A stretch of 32,734 bases of DNA from Deltaproteobacteria bacterium. Its GTDB lineage: Bacteria; Myxococcota_A; UBA796; SXON01. Location of the stretch: NCBI GenBank assembly GCA_947484175.1, contig CANKOI010000048.1, forward strand, positions 1 through 32,734, read 5' to 3'. This document shows positions 15,767 to 23,155 of this stretch, in pieces. The notes beneath the pieces were generated by a model. The model saw nothing but the letters and a program-made list of their open reading frames with translations, was not told the origin of the DNA and searched no databases. The translations under genes were made by a program, and so were the position numbers. Position 1 is the first letter of the stretch; each line of letters opens with the position of its first letter.

Positions 15767-17430
15767 CGGGTTTCGATCCGGTAGGCGTAGCCCTGCTCGG
15801 TGAGAAAGAGTTGGCGTTTTTCACCGAACGTCTGCTCCACGGTATCGCGGGTGACGATGCTGTAGAAGCTGGCCCGGTTCTCGCCGCCTTTGGGACGCAA
15901 AATCCGCCCGAGGCGTTGGGCCTCCTCCTGGCGGCTGCCCCAGGTGCCGGAAACCTGGATCGCCACGTTGGCGTCGGGGAGGTCGACACTGAAGTTGCCC
16001 ACCTTCGACACCACGAGCACCCGGTCCTCCCCGGTGCGGAATCGTTGGTACAGCTCGTCCCGACGGCGCTGCGGCGTCTTTCCCTCGATGAGGGGGAAGT
16101 TGAGGCGCTTGCTCAGCCAGTCGAGCTGGTCGACGTACATGCCCAAGATCAGCACGCGGTCGGTGCTGTGGCGCGCCAGAAGCTCCTCGATCACCGGGAG
16201 TTTGCGGGCGTTGGTGCTCGCGATGCGGAACTTCTCGCGGTCGTCGGCCACGGCATAGCGGAGGCGCTCCTCGTCGCCGAAGCTCACGCGGATCTCGGTG
16301 CAGAGGGCCGCGGCGATCCAGCCTTGGTGCTCGAGGTCCTTCCACGGCACGTCGTACCGTTTGGGGCCGATCAGCGCGAAGACGTCGGTCTCCTTTCCGT
16401 CTTCGCGCACCAGCGTGGCCGTGAGGCCGAGCCGCCTGCGCGCCTGAAGGTGGGCCACCGCGCGGAAGACCGGCGCCGGGAGCAGATGAACCTCGTCGTA
16501 GATGACCAGTCCCCAGTTCTCCCGGTCGAACAGACCGAAGTGGATGAACTCGCCGTTCTTCGACTTCCGGAAGGTGAGCATCTGGTAGGTGCTGAAGGTG
16601 ACGGACCGGATGTCTTTGAGCTCGCCGGAATACTCGCTCACATCGTCGGGAGTGAGGGAGGTGCGCTCGAGCACTTCGGCCTTCCACTGCCTCAGGGCGG
16701 TCACGTTCGTACACAGCACGAGCGTCTTCATGCCGAGGCGAGCCATGGCGGCGATGCCGATCATCGTCTTGCCCGCTCCGCACGGAAGCACGACCACGCC
16801 GTTGCCCCCCGCGGCCACGCTGTCGCCAAAGAACGCGTCGACCGCATCGCGCTGGTACTCCCGCAGGCCCCACGCAGTCCCGCTCTTCGTCTCCGGCAGG
16901 ATCGTCATCTCCAGCGCCGCGCCGTCGCGGTAGCCCGCGAGGTCCTCAACCGGGTGTCCCGCGTGGGCGAGGGTCTGCTTGAGCTCGCCTCGGTTCGCAG
17001 GGTCGACCAGCACCGACGTGTCGCCTACCCGCTTGCCGAGCAAAGGCTGAACCGGCTTGAGCGAGCACACCTCGAGCATCAACACGGCCTCGTCGGCTTC
17101 GAGCCGCAGGCCCCGCGGATCGGCGTGCAGTTTGAGTCGGCCCCACCGCCCCATCGTTTGCCGGATCGAAACCGGCACGTTCGGCGGCACGTCGTACTTC
17201 GCCCACTTCTCAAGCAGGTCGAGCACCTCCTCGACCGTCATCCCGGCGCTGGCCGCGTTCCACAACGACAGCGGCGTGACTCGGTAGGTGTGCACGTAAT
17301 CGGGTGACTTCACCAGCTCGGCGAAACGCACCAGCGAGTCGCGGGCCGCGCGGAAATTTGGCCCCATCGTCTCAAGCATGAGCGTGTGGTCGGACTGCAC
17401 GATCAGCGGATTTTCAGGGACGTAGCGCAT
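15763..17430 (-). CDS. XPB-type superfamily 2 DNA helicase
   Basis: A 555-residue DNA-repair helicase of the bacterial XPB type. The N-terminal region (1-180) matches the XPB accessory domain (NPLIVQSDHTLMLE; PDYVHTYRVTPLSLWNAA). Core motifs are the Q-region WGLREYQRDAVDAF, Walker A LPCGAGKT (Lys221), the DEVH box (312-315), LGLTATLVREDG with the XPB-specific RED motif (342-344), and motif VI EEAQRLGRILRPKG. The length is usual for bacterial XPB. It probably unwinds DNA in repair; unlike eukaryotic XPB there is no TFIIH. It starts at ATG 17430, 27 bases after the upstream BtaA-like gene, and its stop overlaps the start of a 71-residue gene. The three likely form one operon. Confidence 0.95.
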   Translation of the reverse strand: MRYVPENPLIVQSDHTLMLETMGPNFRAARDSLVRFAELVKSPDYVHTYRVTPLSLWNAASAGMTVEEVLDLLEKWAKYDVPPNVPVSIRQTMGRWGRLKLHADPRGLRLEADEAVLMLEVCSLKPVQPLLGKRVGDTSVLVDPANRGELKQTLAHAGHPVEDLAGYRDGAALEMTILPETKSGTAWGLREYQRDAVDAFFGDSVAAGGNGVVVLPCGAGKTMIGIAAMARLGMKTLVLCTNVTALRQWKAEVLERTSLTPDDVSEYSGELKDIRSVTFSTYQMLTFRKSKNGEFIHFGLFDRENWGLVIYDEVHLLPAPVFRAVAHLQARRRLGLTATLVREDGKETDVFALIGPKRYDVPWKDLEHQGWIAAALCTEIRVSFGDEERLRYAVADDREKFRIASTNARKLPVIEELLARHSTDRVLILGMYVDQLDWLSKRLNFPLIEGKTPQRRRDELYQRFRTGEDRVLVVSKVGNFSVDLPDANVAIQVSGTWGSRQEEAQRLGRILRPKGGENRASFYSIVTRDTVEQTFGEKRQLFLTEQGYAYRIETR

Positions 17431-17457
17431 GCCGCCGGGCTTCTATCTCCCCCGGCG

Positions 17458-18582
17458 TCAACGAGCGTCGCGAATTCTCTCCACGTCCACCCCCGACCAC
17501 GCCGGCACCGCCTCACGATCCCACGCAATCGTGCTGGCTTCCTCATCGCGCTCGATGCGACGGGCGAACACCGGGTCGCGTGAGTAGGGGCGAACAAGAC
17601 GCCAACTCACCATGCGGGCGTCGGGGGCGGCGGCGGCCACCACCCGGTGCAGCAGCTCTGTCTGTGCCGGCGGATCGAGCGCGTCGAGCGCGTCGCCAAG
17701 GTGGAAGCGGGTCCAGCCGCCCGACGGCGGGTCGGCAAGGGCCTCCCACAAGCGTGCGTGGCGCACAGCCACTCGGGGCACCGCCGCCTTCAGAGCCGCG
17801 TGCCCGGGCGTGGAGAGCCACCCGTGGGCGGCCACCTCCAAGGCCTCGTCGCCGCCATGCCGACCGGTCAGGGCCCAGCGCAGCGCAGGTTCGTGGGCCA
17901 AGCGGAGGGTGTCGAAGGTGTGGCGGATGCGCTCGGCCACGCGGAGGGGGTAGCCGGTGTCGGCGCCGACGAGCCGTGGGGTGGTGAGGTTGGCACCCGC
18001 AAGCGCCAATGGAGAGAGGGCCAATCGCAGCGCGGTGCGCCACCTCCATCCGTCCCAGCGAGCGCGGAACGCCGCTGACTGCGTGGGCAGGTCGGGCGAG
18101 GCGAGCACCGCCTCCACCACGTCGCGGTCCACGGCGAGCCGCAGCGCGCGGCCCCTCAACGAGGCGATTCTCCGCTCCACCTGCCCCTGCTCCACCAGAC
18201 CGAGCCGGATGGCGCCCTCGTTCCCATCCCAGAAGCCGCGGGTCGCGGGGTCGAGGTGCGGACGCAGGTAGTGGTAGAACCACACCCGGCGCCCGTGGTG
18301 GGCGTAGCCGAGGAGGGACCGCACGCTTTGCACGGGTAGCTCGGCGGCGGCCCGCAGGCACAGCCGAGTCCACGCCACCTGAGCCTCGCGCACATCCACC
18401 ATGTCGACACTCGCGGCGCCCACGCAAGCGAAGCCGACATCGCCGCTGCCCGCGACGGCGAACACACGATCCGCTTCGCCGGGCGCGAGCGCCCCGAGGG
18501 CCACGGCGGGGGTAAACCATGGGCGCGTGGCCAAGAGGCCGGGCACGGGCGGCGCGAGGCCAAGTTTGACGGAGGGAGCCAT
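17458..18582 (-). CDS. BtaA/DUF3419-like protein (SAM-dependent aminocarboxypropyl transferase family)
   Basis: A 374-residue protein that resembles the DUF3419/BtaA family, whose best-known member moves the aminocarboxypropyl group of S-adenosylmethionine to diacylglycerol in betaine-lipid synthesis. Seen here: a SAM-binding-like stretch DRVFAVAGSGDVGFACVGA followed by VDMVDVREAQVAWTRLCLRAA, then the family-typical FYHYLRPHLDPATRGFWDG and IRLGLVEQGQVERRI. The C-terminal part, with AWDREAVPAWSGVDV, is less clear. Betaine-lipid synthesis would also need a methyltransferase (BtaB), which is not visible here, so the actual substrate is open. The start ATG lies in a CCATGG shared with the opposite strand, next to the RNase D start. 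The upstream TATAGT could be its -10. Confidence 0.72.
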   Translation of the reverse strand: MAPSVKLGLAPPVPGLLATRPWFTPAVALGALAPGEADRVFAVAGSGDVGFACVGAASVDMVDVREAQVAWTRLCLRAAAELPVQSVRSLLGYAHHGRRVWFYHYLRPHLDPATRGFWDGNEGAIRLGLVEQGQVERRIASLRGRALRLAVDRDVVEAVLASPDLPTQSAAFRARWDGWRWRTALRLALSPLALAGANLTTPRLVGADTGYPLRVAERIRHTFDTLRLAHEPALRWALTGRHGGDEALEVAAHGWLSTPGHAALKAAVPRVAVRHARLWEALADPPSGGWTRFHLGDALDALDPPAQTELLHRVVAAAAPDARMVSWRLVRPYSRDPVFARRIERDEEASTIAWDREAVPAWSGVDVERIRDAR

Positions 18583-18596
18583 GGCAGGGTGCGCCG

Positions 18597-18604
18597 ACTA
18601 TAAG
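18597..18604. promoter_or_regulatory. Possible shared -10 element between divergent genes
   Basis: The octamer ACTATAAG reads as TATAGT on the minus strand and TATAAG on the plus strand, each close to the TATAAT consensus. It lies between the BtaA-like start (18582) and the RNase D start (18611). Both transcripts would have almost no leader (about 8 and 0 bases). No good -35 is visible in either direction, so the call is weak. Confidence 0.25.
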
Positions 18605-18610
18605 CGGCCC

Positions 18611-19696
18611 ATGTACCGAGTCGTAGCGACCGACGTCGAGCTCGATGCGGCGATGCCCGCGCTGGAGCTCGCCTCCACCGTAGCACTCGACACCGAGTTC
18701 CACCCCGAACGCACCTACCGCCCGCGCCTCCTGCTCGTTCAGCTCTGCGTGAGCGGGTTGCCTCCCTTGATCCTCGACCCACTGGGGGGGCTCACGCTCC
18801 GCCGCCTTGGTCCGGTTTTGGCGCAGGCCCGCCTCGTGGTGCACGGAGGCGTTTGGGACCTCCGGCTGCTCGCGGACCACGCCGGCCTCGTGCCGCGGGT
18901 GGTCAGCGACACCCAGCTCGTCGCCGCTTTCGCCGGGCTGGGCTGGCCGCGTCGACTCCAGGATCTGCTCTCTATCGTCCTCGGAGCGGAGCTCGACAAG
19001 GGCTGCACCCTCTCCGACTGGTCCCGGCGGCCCCTGTCCCGCGCGCAGTTGGAGTACGCCGCCGCTGACGTGAGCCTGCTCGCGGAGCTCGACACCGCCT
19101 TGCGGAAGCGGGTGCACGCCTTGGGCAACGACGCTTGGCTCGCAGCGGCGGAGGCGGAGCACGTCGCCGAGGCGCTGGCGCCGGTACAGCCGCAGCGGGC
19201 CTGGGAGCGCGTTCCCGGCGCCCACCTTCTCGACGATGCCGCCCGCGGCACGCTGCGCGCGCTGGCCGCCTGGCGCGAAGACCACGCCTGCCAACACGAT
19301 GTCCCCCTCCATCAGCTCGTCTCCGATAGCGCGCTCCTCGACCTCGCCCGCCGACGCCCTCGGTCGGCCGACGAGATGCGGGAAAACCGCCGACTGCCGG
19401 CCTCGGTTTGGAAGACGCACGCCACCCCCCTGCTCCGCATGCTGGCCGAATCCGCCGCGCCCACACCGGCACTGCCGCGGGGGGCAAGGGCCGACGTGTT
19501 GAGGGCGGCGGCCCGCGCCGCGGCCGCTTCGAGGGGGATGAGCGGCGACCTCCTCCTCCGAGACTGTGAAATAGATTACATTTTGACGGGATCCGCGGGG
19601 CCCTCCTGGCGGCTCGCGGCTTTGGGTCCAGAGTTTCTTGGATTCTTGGACGGAAACCGAGTTCTCGACTGTCACGGGGCTCTGGTCAACCGTTGA
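18611..19696 (+). CDS. rnd: Ribonuclease D (DEDDy 3'-5' exoribonuclease)
   Basis: A 361-residue exoribonuclease that trims tRNA and other small RNA 3' ends. The catalytic residues are visible: ALDTEF (D27, E29), VVHGGVWDLRLL (D83) and LEYAAADVSLL (Tyr149, Asp153). An HRDC domain follows at about 200-285 (LRALAAWREDHACQHDVPLH, then ENRRLPASVWKTHATPLL), and then a C-terminal region that may be a degenerate second HRDC. The ATG at 18611 fits the usual N-terminus (MYRVVATD). An ATG at 18581 has a better ribosome-binding site (GGAGG, 5 bases ahead) and would add ten residues, but would overlap the divergent gene's start codon. The 43-residue Flp-like gene follows 29 bases downstream. Confidence 0.93.
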   Translation: MYRVVATDVELDAAMPALELASTVALDTEFHPERTYRPRLLLVQLCVSGLPPLILDPLGGLTLRRLGPVLAQARLVVHGGVWDLRLLADHAGLVPRVVSDTQLVAAFAGLGWPRRLQDLLSIVLGAELDKGCTLSDWSRRPLSRAQLEYAAADVSLLAELDTALRKRVHALGNDAWLAAAEAEHVAEALAPVQPQRAWERVPGAHLLDDAARGTLRALAAWREDHACQHDVPLHQLVSDSALLDLARRRPRSADEMRENRRLPASVWKTHATPLLRMLAESAAPTPALPRGARADVLRAAARAAAASRGMSGDLLLRDCEIDYILTGSAGPSWRLAALGPEFLGFLDGNRVLDCHGALVNR

Positions 19697-19725
19697 GCCC
19701 CTCCCCCCACCGCGAGGATCACCCC

Positions 19726-19857
19726 ATGCTCCAGCCCCGCTTCATCGAGTACGGCCTCATCGCCGGGCTGGTGTGTGTGGCCATCATCGTGGCGCTGACC
19801 GCCCTCGGCGGCGACGGCTCAGCCGTGGGCGTTGCGCTCGGCACGCACGCCCCATAG
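19726..19857 (+). CDS. 43-residue Flp-pilin-like membrane peptide
   Basis: A very short gene starting at ATG with GAGG eight bases upstream. It encodes MLQPRFIEYGLIAGLVCVA, followed by IIVALTALGG and a short tail. The FIEYGLIAxLxxxAIIxALTALG pattern is the core of Flp/Tad pilins (normally AIEYGLIAALIAVAI). The usual leader ending in Gly before the mature N-terminus is missing: only three residues precede the point where cleavage would be expected, and the -1 residue is Gln. It is either a degenerate pilin or a minor membrane component. The neighbour 20 bases downstream is cpaB, a Flp/Tad pilus assembly gene, which supports the assignment. Confidence 0.7.
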   Translation: MLQPRFIEYGLIAGLVCVAIIVALTALGGDGSAVGVALGTHAP

Positions 19858-19877
19858 ACGTTGCGGGGCGCAAGCGG

Positions 19878-20624
19878 ATGAGATGGTTCTTGGCGGGGGC
19901 ATTGCTGCTTGTGGCGGCCGGTGTCGCATGGAGCCTCGTCCAAAAGACAGAGCCACCGGCGACGGAGGCCAAGCGGGTGAAAAACACCCTCGACGTGGTG
20001 ATCGCCGTTCGCGATCTGCGAGTCGGCGACCCCATCAGCGAAAAAGACGTGGTCGTCCGCGCGATGACCCCCGGGATGGCACCGGCGGAGGGAACGTTCT
20101 CCACCCTCGGAGATGTGGTGGGGCGCACGCCGCGGGAGCGGGTGCTCGCGAACGAACCGGTGCGCGAGGAGCGCATCGCGCGCCCCGACCAGGGCATCGG
20201 CCTCAACGCGATCGTCACGCCTGGCAAGCGCGCAATGACCGTGGCCACCAGCCCAGAGGACGCAGTGGCGGGACTCCTGCAACCCGGGAACTACGTCGAC
20301 ATCATCGTCACCATCAAACCGGAGTCCCCGGCTGCCGCCGAATCGAAGTGGGCCACGGACACCATCCTTGAGGCCCTGAAGGTGCTCGCCGTGGGCGGCG
20401 CTCCAGCCGGGCCGCAGCCCGGTGAGGCCAAAGGCGGTAGCGCCGCGCCGAAGGACACGCCGGCCCGGAAATTGAAGCCGAGCATCACGCTCGAAGTCAC
20501 CCCCGAAGAAGCCGAAAAGCTGGCGCTGGCGTTGTCCCAGGGCGAGATCTACGTGGTGCTCCGCAGCGACATCGACACCCGGCCGAAAGCGGCCGAACCG
20601 GCCGCGGCGCCGCCACCCTCATGA
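19878..20624 (+). CDS. cpaB: Flp pilus assembly protein CpaB (RcpC) with SAF domain
   Basis: A 248-residue inner-membrane-anchored periplasmic protein of Tad/Flp pilus systems. One N-terminal membrane segment (RWFLAGALLLVAAGVAWSLV) is followed by a SAF domain (VVIAVRDLRVGDPISEKDVV, near residues 37-100). The RcpC-type domain has GLNAIVTPGKRAMTVATSPE and GLLQPGNYVDIIVTI, and the late TLEVTPEEAEKLALALSQGE motif is typical of CpaB. The tail is Pro/Ala-rich. The start ATG is chosen to begin the membrane anchor. Only the Flp-like peptide and CpaB are present here: no secretin CpaC, ATPase CpaF or TadBC. The pair is therefore an orphan island, or the rest lies elsewhere. Two ATGs overlap its stop (positions 20621 and 20624). 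Confidence 0.9.
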   Translation: MRWFLAGALLLVAAGVAWSLVQKTEPPATEAKRVKNTLDVVIAVRDLRVGDPISEKDVVVRAMTPGMAPAEGTFSTLGDVVGRTPRERVLANEPVREERIARPDQGIGLNAIVTPGKRAMTVATSPEDAVAGLLQPGNYVDIIVTIKPESPAAAESKWATDTILEALKVLAVGGAPAGPQPGEAKGGSAAPKDTPARKLKPSITLEVTPEEAEKLALALSQGEIYVVLRSDIDTRPKAAEPAAAPPPS

Positions 20625-20658
20625 TGGCGACCGGCTGAGCACGCCGAACCTACGCCGC

Positions 20659-20680
20659 GGCCTCCTCATCGCAGGAGGCC
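20659..20680 (+). promoter_or_regulatory. Perfect 8-bp hairpin enclosing the ribosome-binding site of the next gene
   Basis: GGCCTCCT (20659-20666), loop CATCGC, AGGAGGCC (20673-20680). The right arm contains AGGAGG, the best ribosome-binding site in the area, four bases ahead of the GTG at 20683. In RNA the stem would hide this site. If the gene really starts at the GTG, translation may need opening of the hairpin; if it starts further upstream, the hairpin lies inside coding sequence and may be chance. Confidence 0.45.
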
Positions 20681-20682
20681 TC

Positions 20683-21636
20683 GTGCTGCTCGTGTTCGCG
20701 GCCGCGGGCGTCGTGTCGGCGGCCGGTGGCTACTGGGCCGACCTCCAGCGCCTCGCGAGCGGGCTGAGGTTCGGCTGGCTCGCGGTGGGCTGGCTGTTGA
20801 TGACCTCGGGAATGGTGGCGCTGGCCGCGCGCTGGCGCGCGTTCTTCCCGGCCGACGTGCGCGCCCCCCTCGCTCAGCTCACCGCGATCCTCCTCGTCGG
20901 CGGCCTCCTGAACTACGCGCTGCCCGGCCCGGCGGGGGAGCTGGTCGGGGCCACGATGGCTGGGCGTCGTTTCGGCTTTCCGGCTGAGCGGGCACTCGCG
21001 GCCGGGCTGGCAGCGAGGTTCACGGGCCTGGGGCTCGCGGGGCTCATGGCCCTCGGACTCGTCGAGAGTGGAGGACTCAGCCTCCCCGAGAGCGGCGCGT
21101 CCTGGCTCCGGCTGGCCACGTTCGTCGTCGCGGGCGGAGCCGTACTGCTCTTGGTGCTGGCAATGTTCCCGGACCTGTGGAAACGGCTCGCGCGGGCGAC
21201 CACCGGTCGCGTGAGCTGGCTCTCCCGCCTTCACGCCTCGGTGGAGCGCCTCGCCGACGCCATGGGGGACCTTCGCCACGTCGGTGCCCGGGCCTGGCTT
21301 CAGGCCGGAGCGTGGGCGCTCGTCGGGCACGGCCTCGTGATCGCCGGGATTTCGTGCGCAGCGCGGAGTCTGGCGGCAGAACCTACGGCCGCGGGGCTGG
21401 TGTTCACGTACGCCGCGAGCACCGCGGGGGCGATCGTGCTGTTCGCATTCCCGGGCGGACAGGTCGGCTGGGACGGCATGTTCGCCGCGCTGCTCGTGAG
21501 CGCCGCGAGGCTCGATCTCCCTGCTGCGATGGCGCTCACCCTGCTGGTACGCCTGCAGCAGCTTCTGCTGGTTGTCGTCGGCGCGATGCTCTTCTTCCGA
21601 ACGCTGAGGGATGGAACACGCGCTGGCGGTGGTTAG
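20683..21636 (+). CDS. Multi-pass membrane protein, lysylphosphatidylglycerol synthase TM-region / UPF0104-like
   Basis: A 317-residue integral membrane protein with about 7-8 hydrophobic helices. The typical UPF0104/YbhN-like features are an early helix pair around WLAVGWLLMTSGMVALAARW, then LLNYALPGPAGELVGATMAGRR (family pattern N-x-x-x-P-G-x-x-G-E), and a late FPGGQVGWDGMFAALLV. Members flank or fuse to lipid-modifying or glycosyltransferase enzymes; the substrate here is unknown. The GTG at 20683 has AGGAGG four bases ahead. However, the same frame upstream encodes RRGLLIAGGL, which would complete the first helix, so the true N-terminus may be earlier through a CTG at 20635 or a frameshift near 20631-20637 relative to ATGs at 20621/20624. 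It follows cpaB by 58 bases. Confidence 0.8.
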   Translation: MLLVFAAAGVVSAAGGYWADLQRLASGLRFGWLAVGWLLMTSGMVALAARWRAFFPADVRAPLAQLTAILLVGGLLNYALPGPAGELVGATMAGRRFGFPAERALAAGLAARFTGLGLAGLMALGLVESGGLSLPESGASWLRLATFVVAGGAVLLLVLAMFPDLWKRLARATTGRVSWLSRLHASVERLADAMGDLRHVGARAWLQAGAWALVGHGLVIAGISCAARSLAAEPTAAGLVFTYAASTAGAIVLFAFPGGQVGWDGMFAALLVSAARLDLPAAMALTLLVRLQQLLLVVVGAMLFFRTLRDGTRAGGG

Positions 21637-21645
21637 GGGTGCACC

Positions 21646-22338
21646 ATGCGCATCCCCCTGGTCCTCCTTCTCGCCCTCCCGCTGCCCGCCTTCGCCAAAC
21701 CGAAGGCCAAGTCGGAGCCGACCCCGCCTCCCCCGGTGGCCGCGCCGGCACCGGAGCCCGCGCCACCCGAGCCCGCGCCGCCTGAGCCCGTCGAGCCCGC
21801 TCCCGCCCCCAGACTGAAGAACGTCACCCTAAACGTGACGGTCACCACGGTTGGCGGCAGCAGCCGATCGATCGCTGTCACCGGACTGGAGCGCGCGGAA
21901 GACTTCCACGCCGACCGAGGGTGGACGTCGGCTTCCGGCGACCTCAAGATCACCCTCGAAGTTGGAAAGTCGGAGAAGGAGGTCGCGTGGACCGAGGTGA
22001 AGTCGATCACCATCGTTCCCGGCAAGATGCCCGACGACGTGGACTGCAGCTACAACAGCGACTTCAACCCGTTCATGTACGAATGCTCGATCCGCACCAC
22101 GACCACTGCCGTGCTCAAGGACGGCACGAAGGGCGCGGTCATCACGCGGAACAAGTGGCGGCTCTCCCCGGAAGAGGGCGCCGCAGCCGAGTTCTACCTC
22201 TACAAGCACACCGAGCGGATGCAGGGCGAGGCCACGGAGGAGGACCAATTCGAGGACCCCGGCATGTACACCAAGCTGCAGCAGGCCATGCGCGAGTCGC
22301 TGAAGACGACCGTGGTGAAGTCGATCACCATCCAGTAG
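21646..22338 (+). CDS. Secreted protein with Pro/Ala/Glu-rich linker, unknown function
   Basis: A 230-residue exported protein. The signal peptide RIPLVLLLALPLPAFA is followed by a low-complexity linker (residues about 18-55) with repeated PEPAPP units. The C-terminal domain is beta-rich (VTLNVTVTTVGGSSRSIAVT, LKITLEVGKSEKEVAWTEV) and contains two cysteines (DCSYNSDF and YECSIR), possibly one disulfide. AGGGG six bases ahead of the ATG is the ribosome-binding site, and the start lies 9 bases after the membrane protein, implying co-transcription. The linker suggests that the domain is held away from the membrane or peptidoglycan. No known family recognised. Confidence 0.85.
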   Translation: MRIPLVLLLALPLPAFAKPKAKSEPTPPPPVAAPAPEPAPPEPAPPEPVEPAPAPRLKNVTLNVTVTTVGGSSRSIAVTGLERAEDFHADRGWTSASGDLKITLEVGKSEKEVAWTEVKSITIVPGKMPDDVDCSYNSDFNPFMYECSIRTTTTAVLKDGTKGAVITRNKWRLSPEEGAAAEFYLYKHTERMQGEATEEDQFEDPGMYTKLQQAMRESLKTTVVKSITIQ

Positions 22339-22344
22339 GCCTGC

Positions 22345-23133
22345 TCAGGGCGAGGATAGCTGGGCTAGCCGCTCCGCGATGGCCTCGCCGAGCAGCTCCA
22401 TTTCGCCCAGGGAGTCGTCGCTAAAGCCGATCGCGGAGTCCACCAGCTCCAAGCAGCCCCAGGCCTTGCCCGCGGAGGCGATCGGCACGCAGAGCAGGTT
22501 GCGGGTGCGGTGGCCGGTGTGGCGGTCCACGCTGCGGTCGAACCGGGAGTCTGCGTAGGCGTTGAGCACCACGAGCGAGGTCAGGGTGTCGATGGAAAAG
22601 CCGGCCAAGCCGGCGCCGCTGGGAATCCGCATCCCGCGCAGGCGATGCGCATGTTCGCCCACGACGTACCGAAACCGCAGGCCCTCGGGCTCCAGCAGCA
22701 GAGCGGACCCGCCGCGGGACTGGGTGAGCCGTACGCCCGCGCTCACCGCGAGCGCGAGTGCGGCATCGAGGTCTGCCGCCTTCGGGATGGCCGCGAGCGT
22801 GTCGCGAACCAGCTCGATGGGGACGACATGCTCGCTGTCGAGCTCTTCGAGCTCCTCTTCTTCGTTTAACGAGTCGCCATCGGCCTCCAGCGCCTCGCCT
22901 TCTGGCTCCGCCTCGGTCTCCTCGACCGGGTCGAGGGGCTGTACGCTGTACCCCCGGCCGGTTCTGACGTCACGAACGAGCACCGTACCGTTCATGAGGC
23001 GCTCGCAGGCCAAACGGTCGGGCGATTCGGTGTCGCCCACCGTCATGAGGCCCTCGCCCAAGGCCACCATCCAATTCGGGGCGTCGACGTCAACGTGACC
23101 CCCCACGCGGGAGCTGACTCGGAACATGGGCAT
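22345..23133 (-). CDS. GAF-domain signalling protein with acidic linker
   Basis: A 262-residue soluble protein. The N-terminal module (1-70: HVDVDAPNWMVALGEGLMTV, then LVRDVRTGRGYSVQ) is a small beta-rich unit that I do not recognise. A strongly acidic linker (residues about 71-105) follows. A GAF domain occupies about 110-262, with IPSGAGLAGFSIDT, VVLNAYADSRFDR and NLLCVPI before WGCLELVD. GAF domains bind small ligands or sense redox state; no output domain is present, so it may act by protein contact. Start ATG 23133 (an ATG two codons later is possible). The divergent glycosyltransferase gene begins only 22 bases away, leaving little room for two promoters. Confidence 0.88.
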   Translation of the reverse strand: MPMFRVSSRVGGHVDVDAPNWMVALGEGLMTVGDTESPDRLACERLMNGTVLVRDVRTGRGYSVQPLDPVEETEAEPEGEALEADGDSLNEEEELEELDSEHVVPIELVRDTLAAIPKAADLDAALALAVSAGVRLTQSRGGSALLLEPEGLRFRYVVGEHAHRLRGMRIPSGAGLAGFSIDTLTSLVVLNAYADSRFDRSVDRHTGHRTRNLLCVPIASAGKAWGCLELVDSAIGFSDDSLGEMELLGEAIAERLAQLSSP

Positions 23134-23155
23134 GCCGTCCGGTTATCACGCGCCG

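Noticed and set aside
23126-23155. ATG at 23126 as start of the glycosyltransferase
   Set aside because: It would overlap the divergent GAF gene's start codons; the GTG at 23156 directly precedes the Arg/Lys-rich end and first helix. Still possible.
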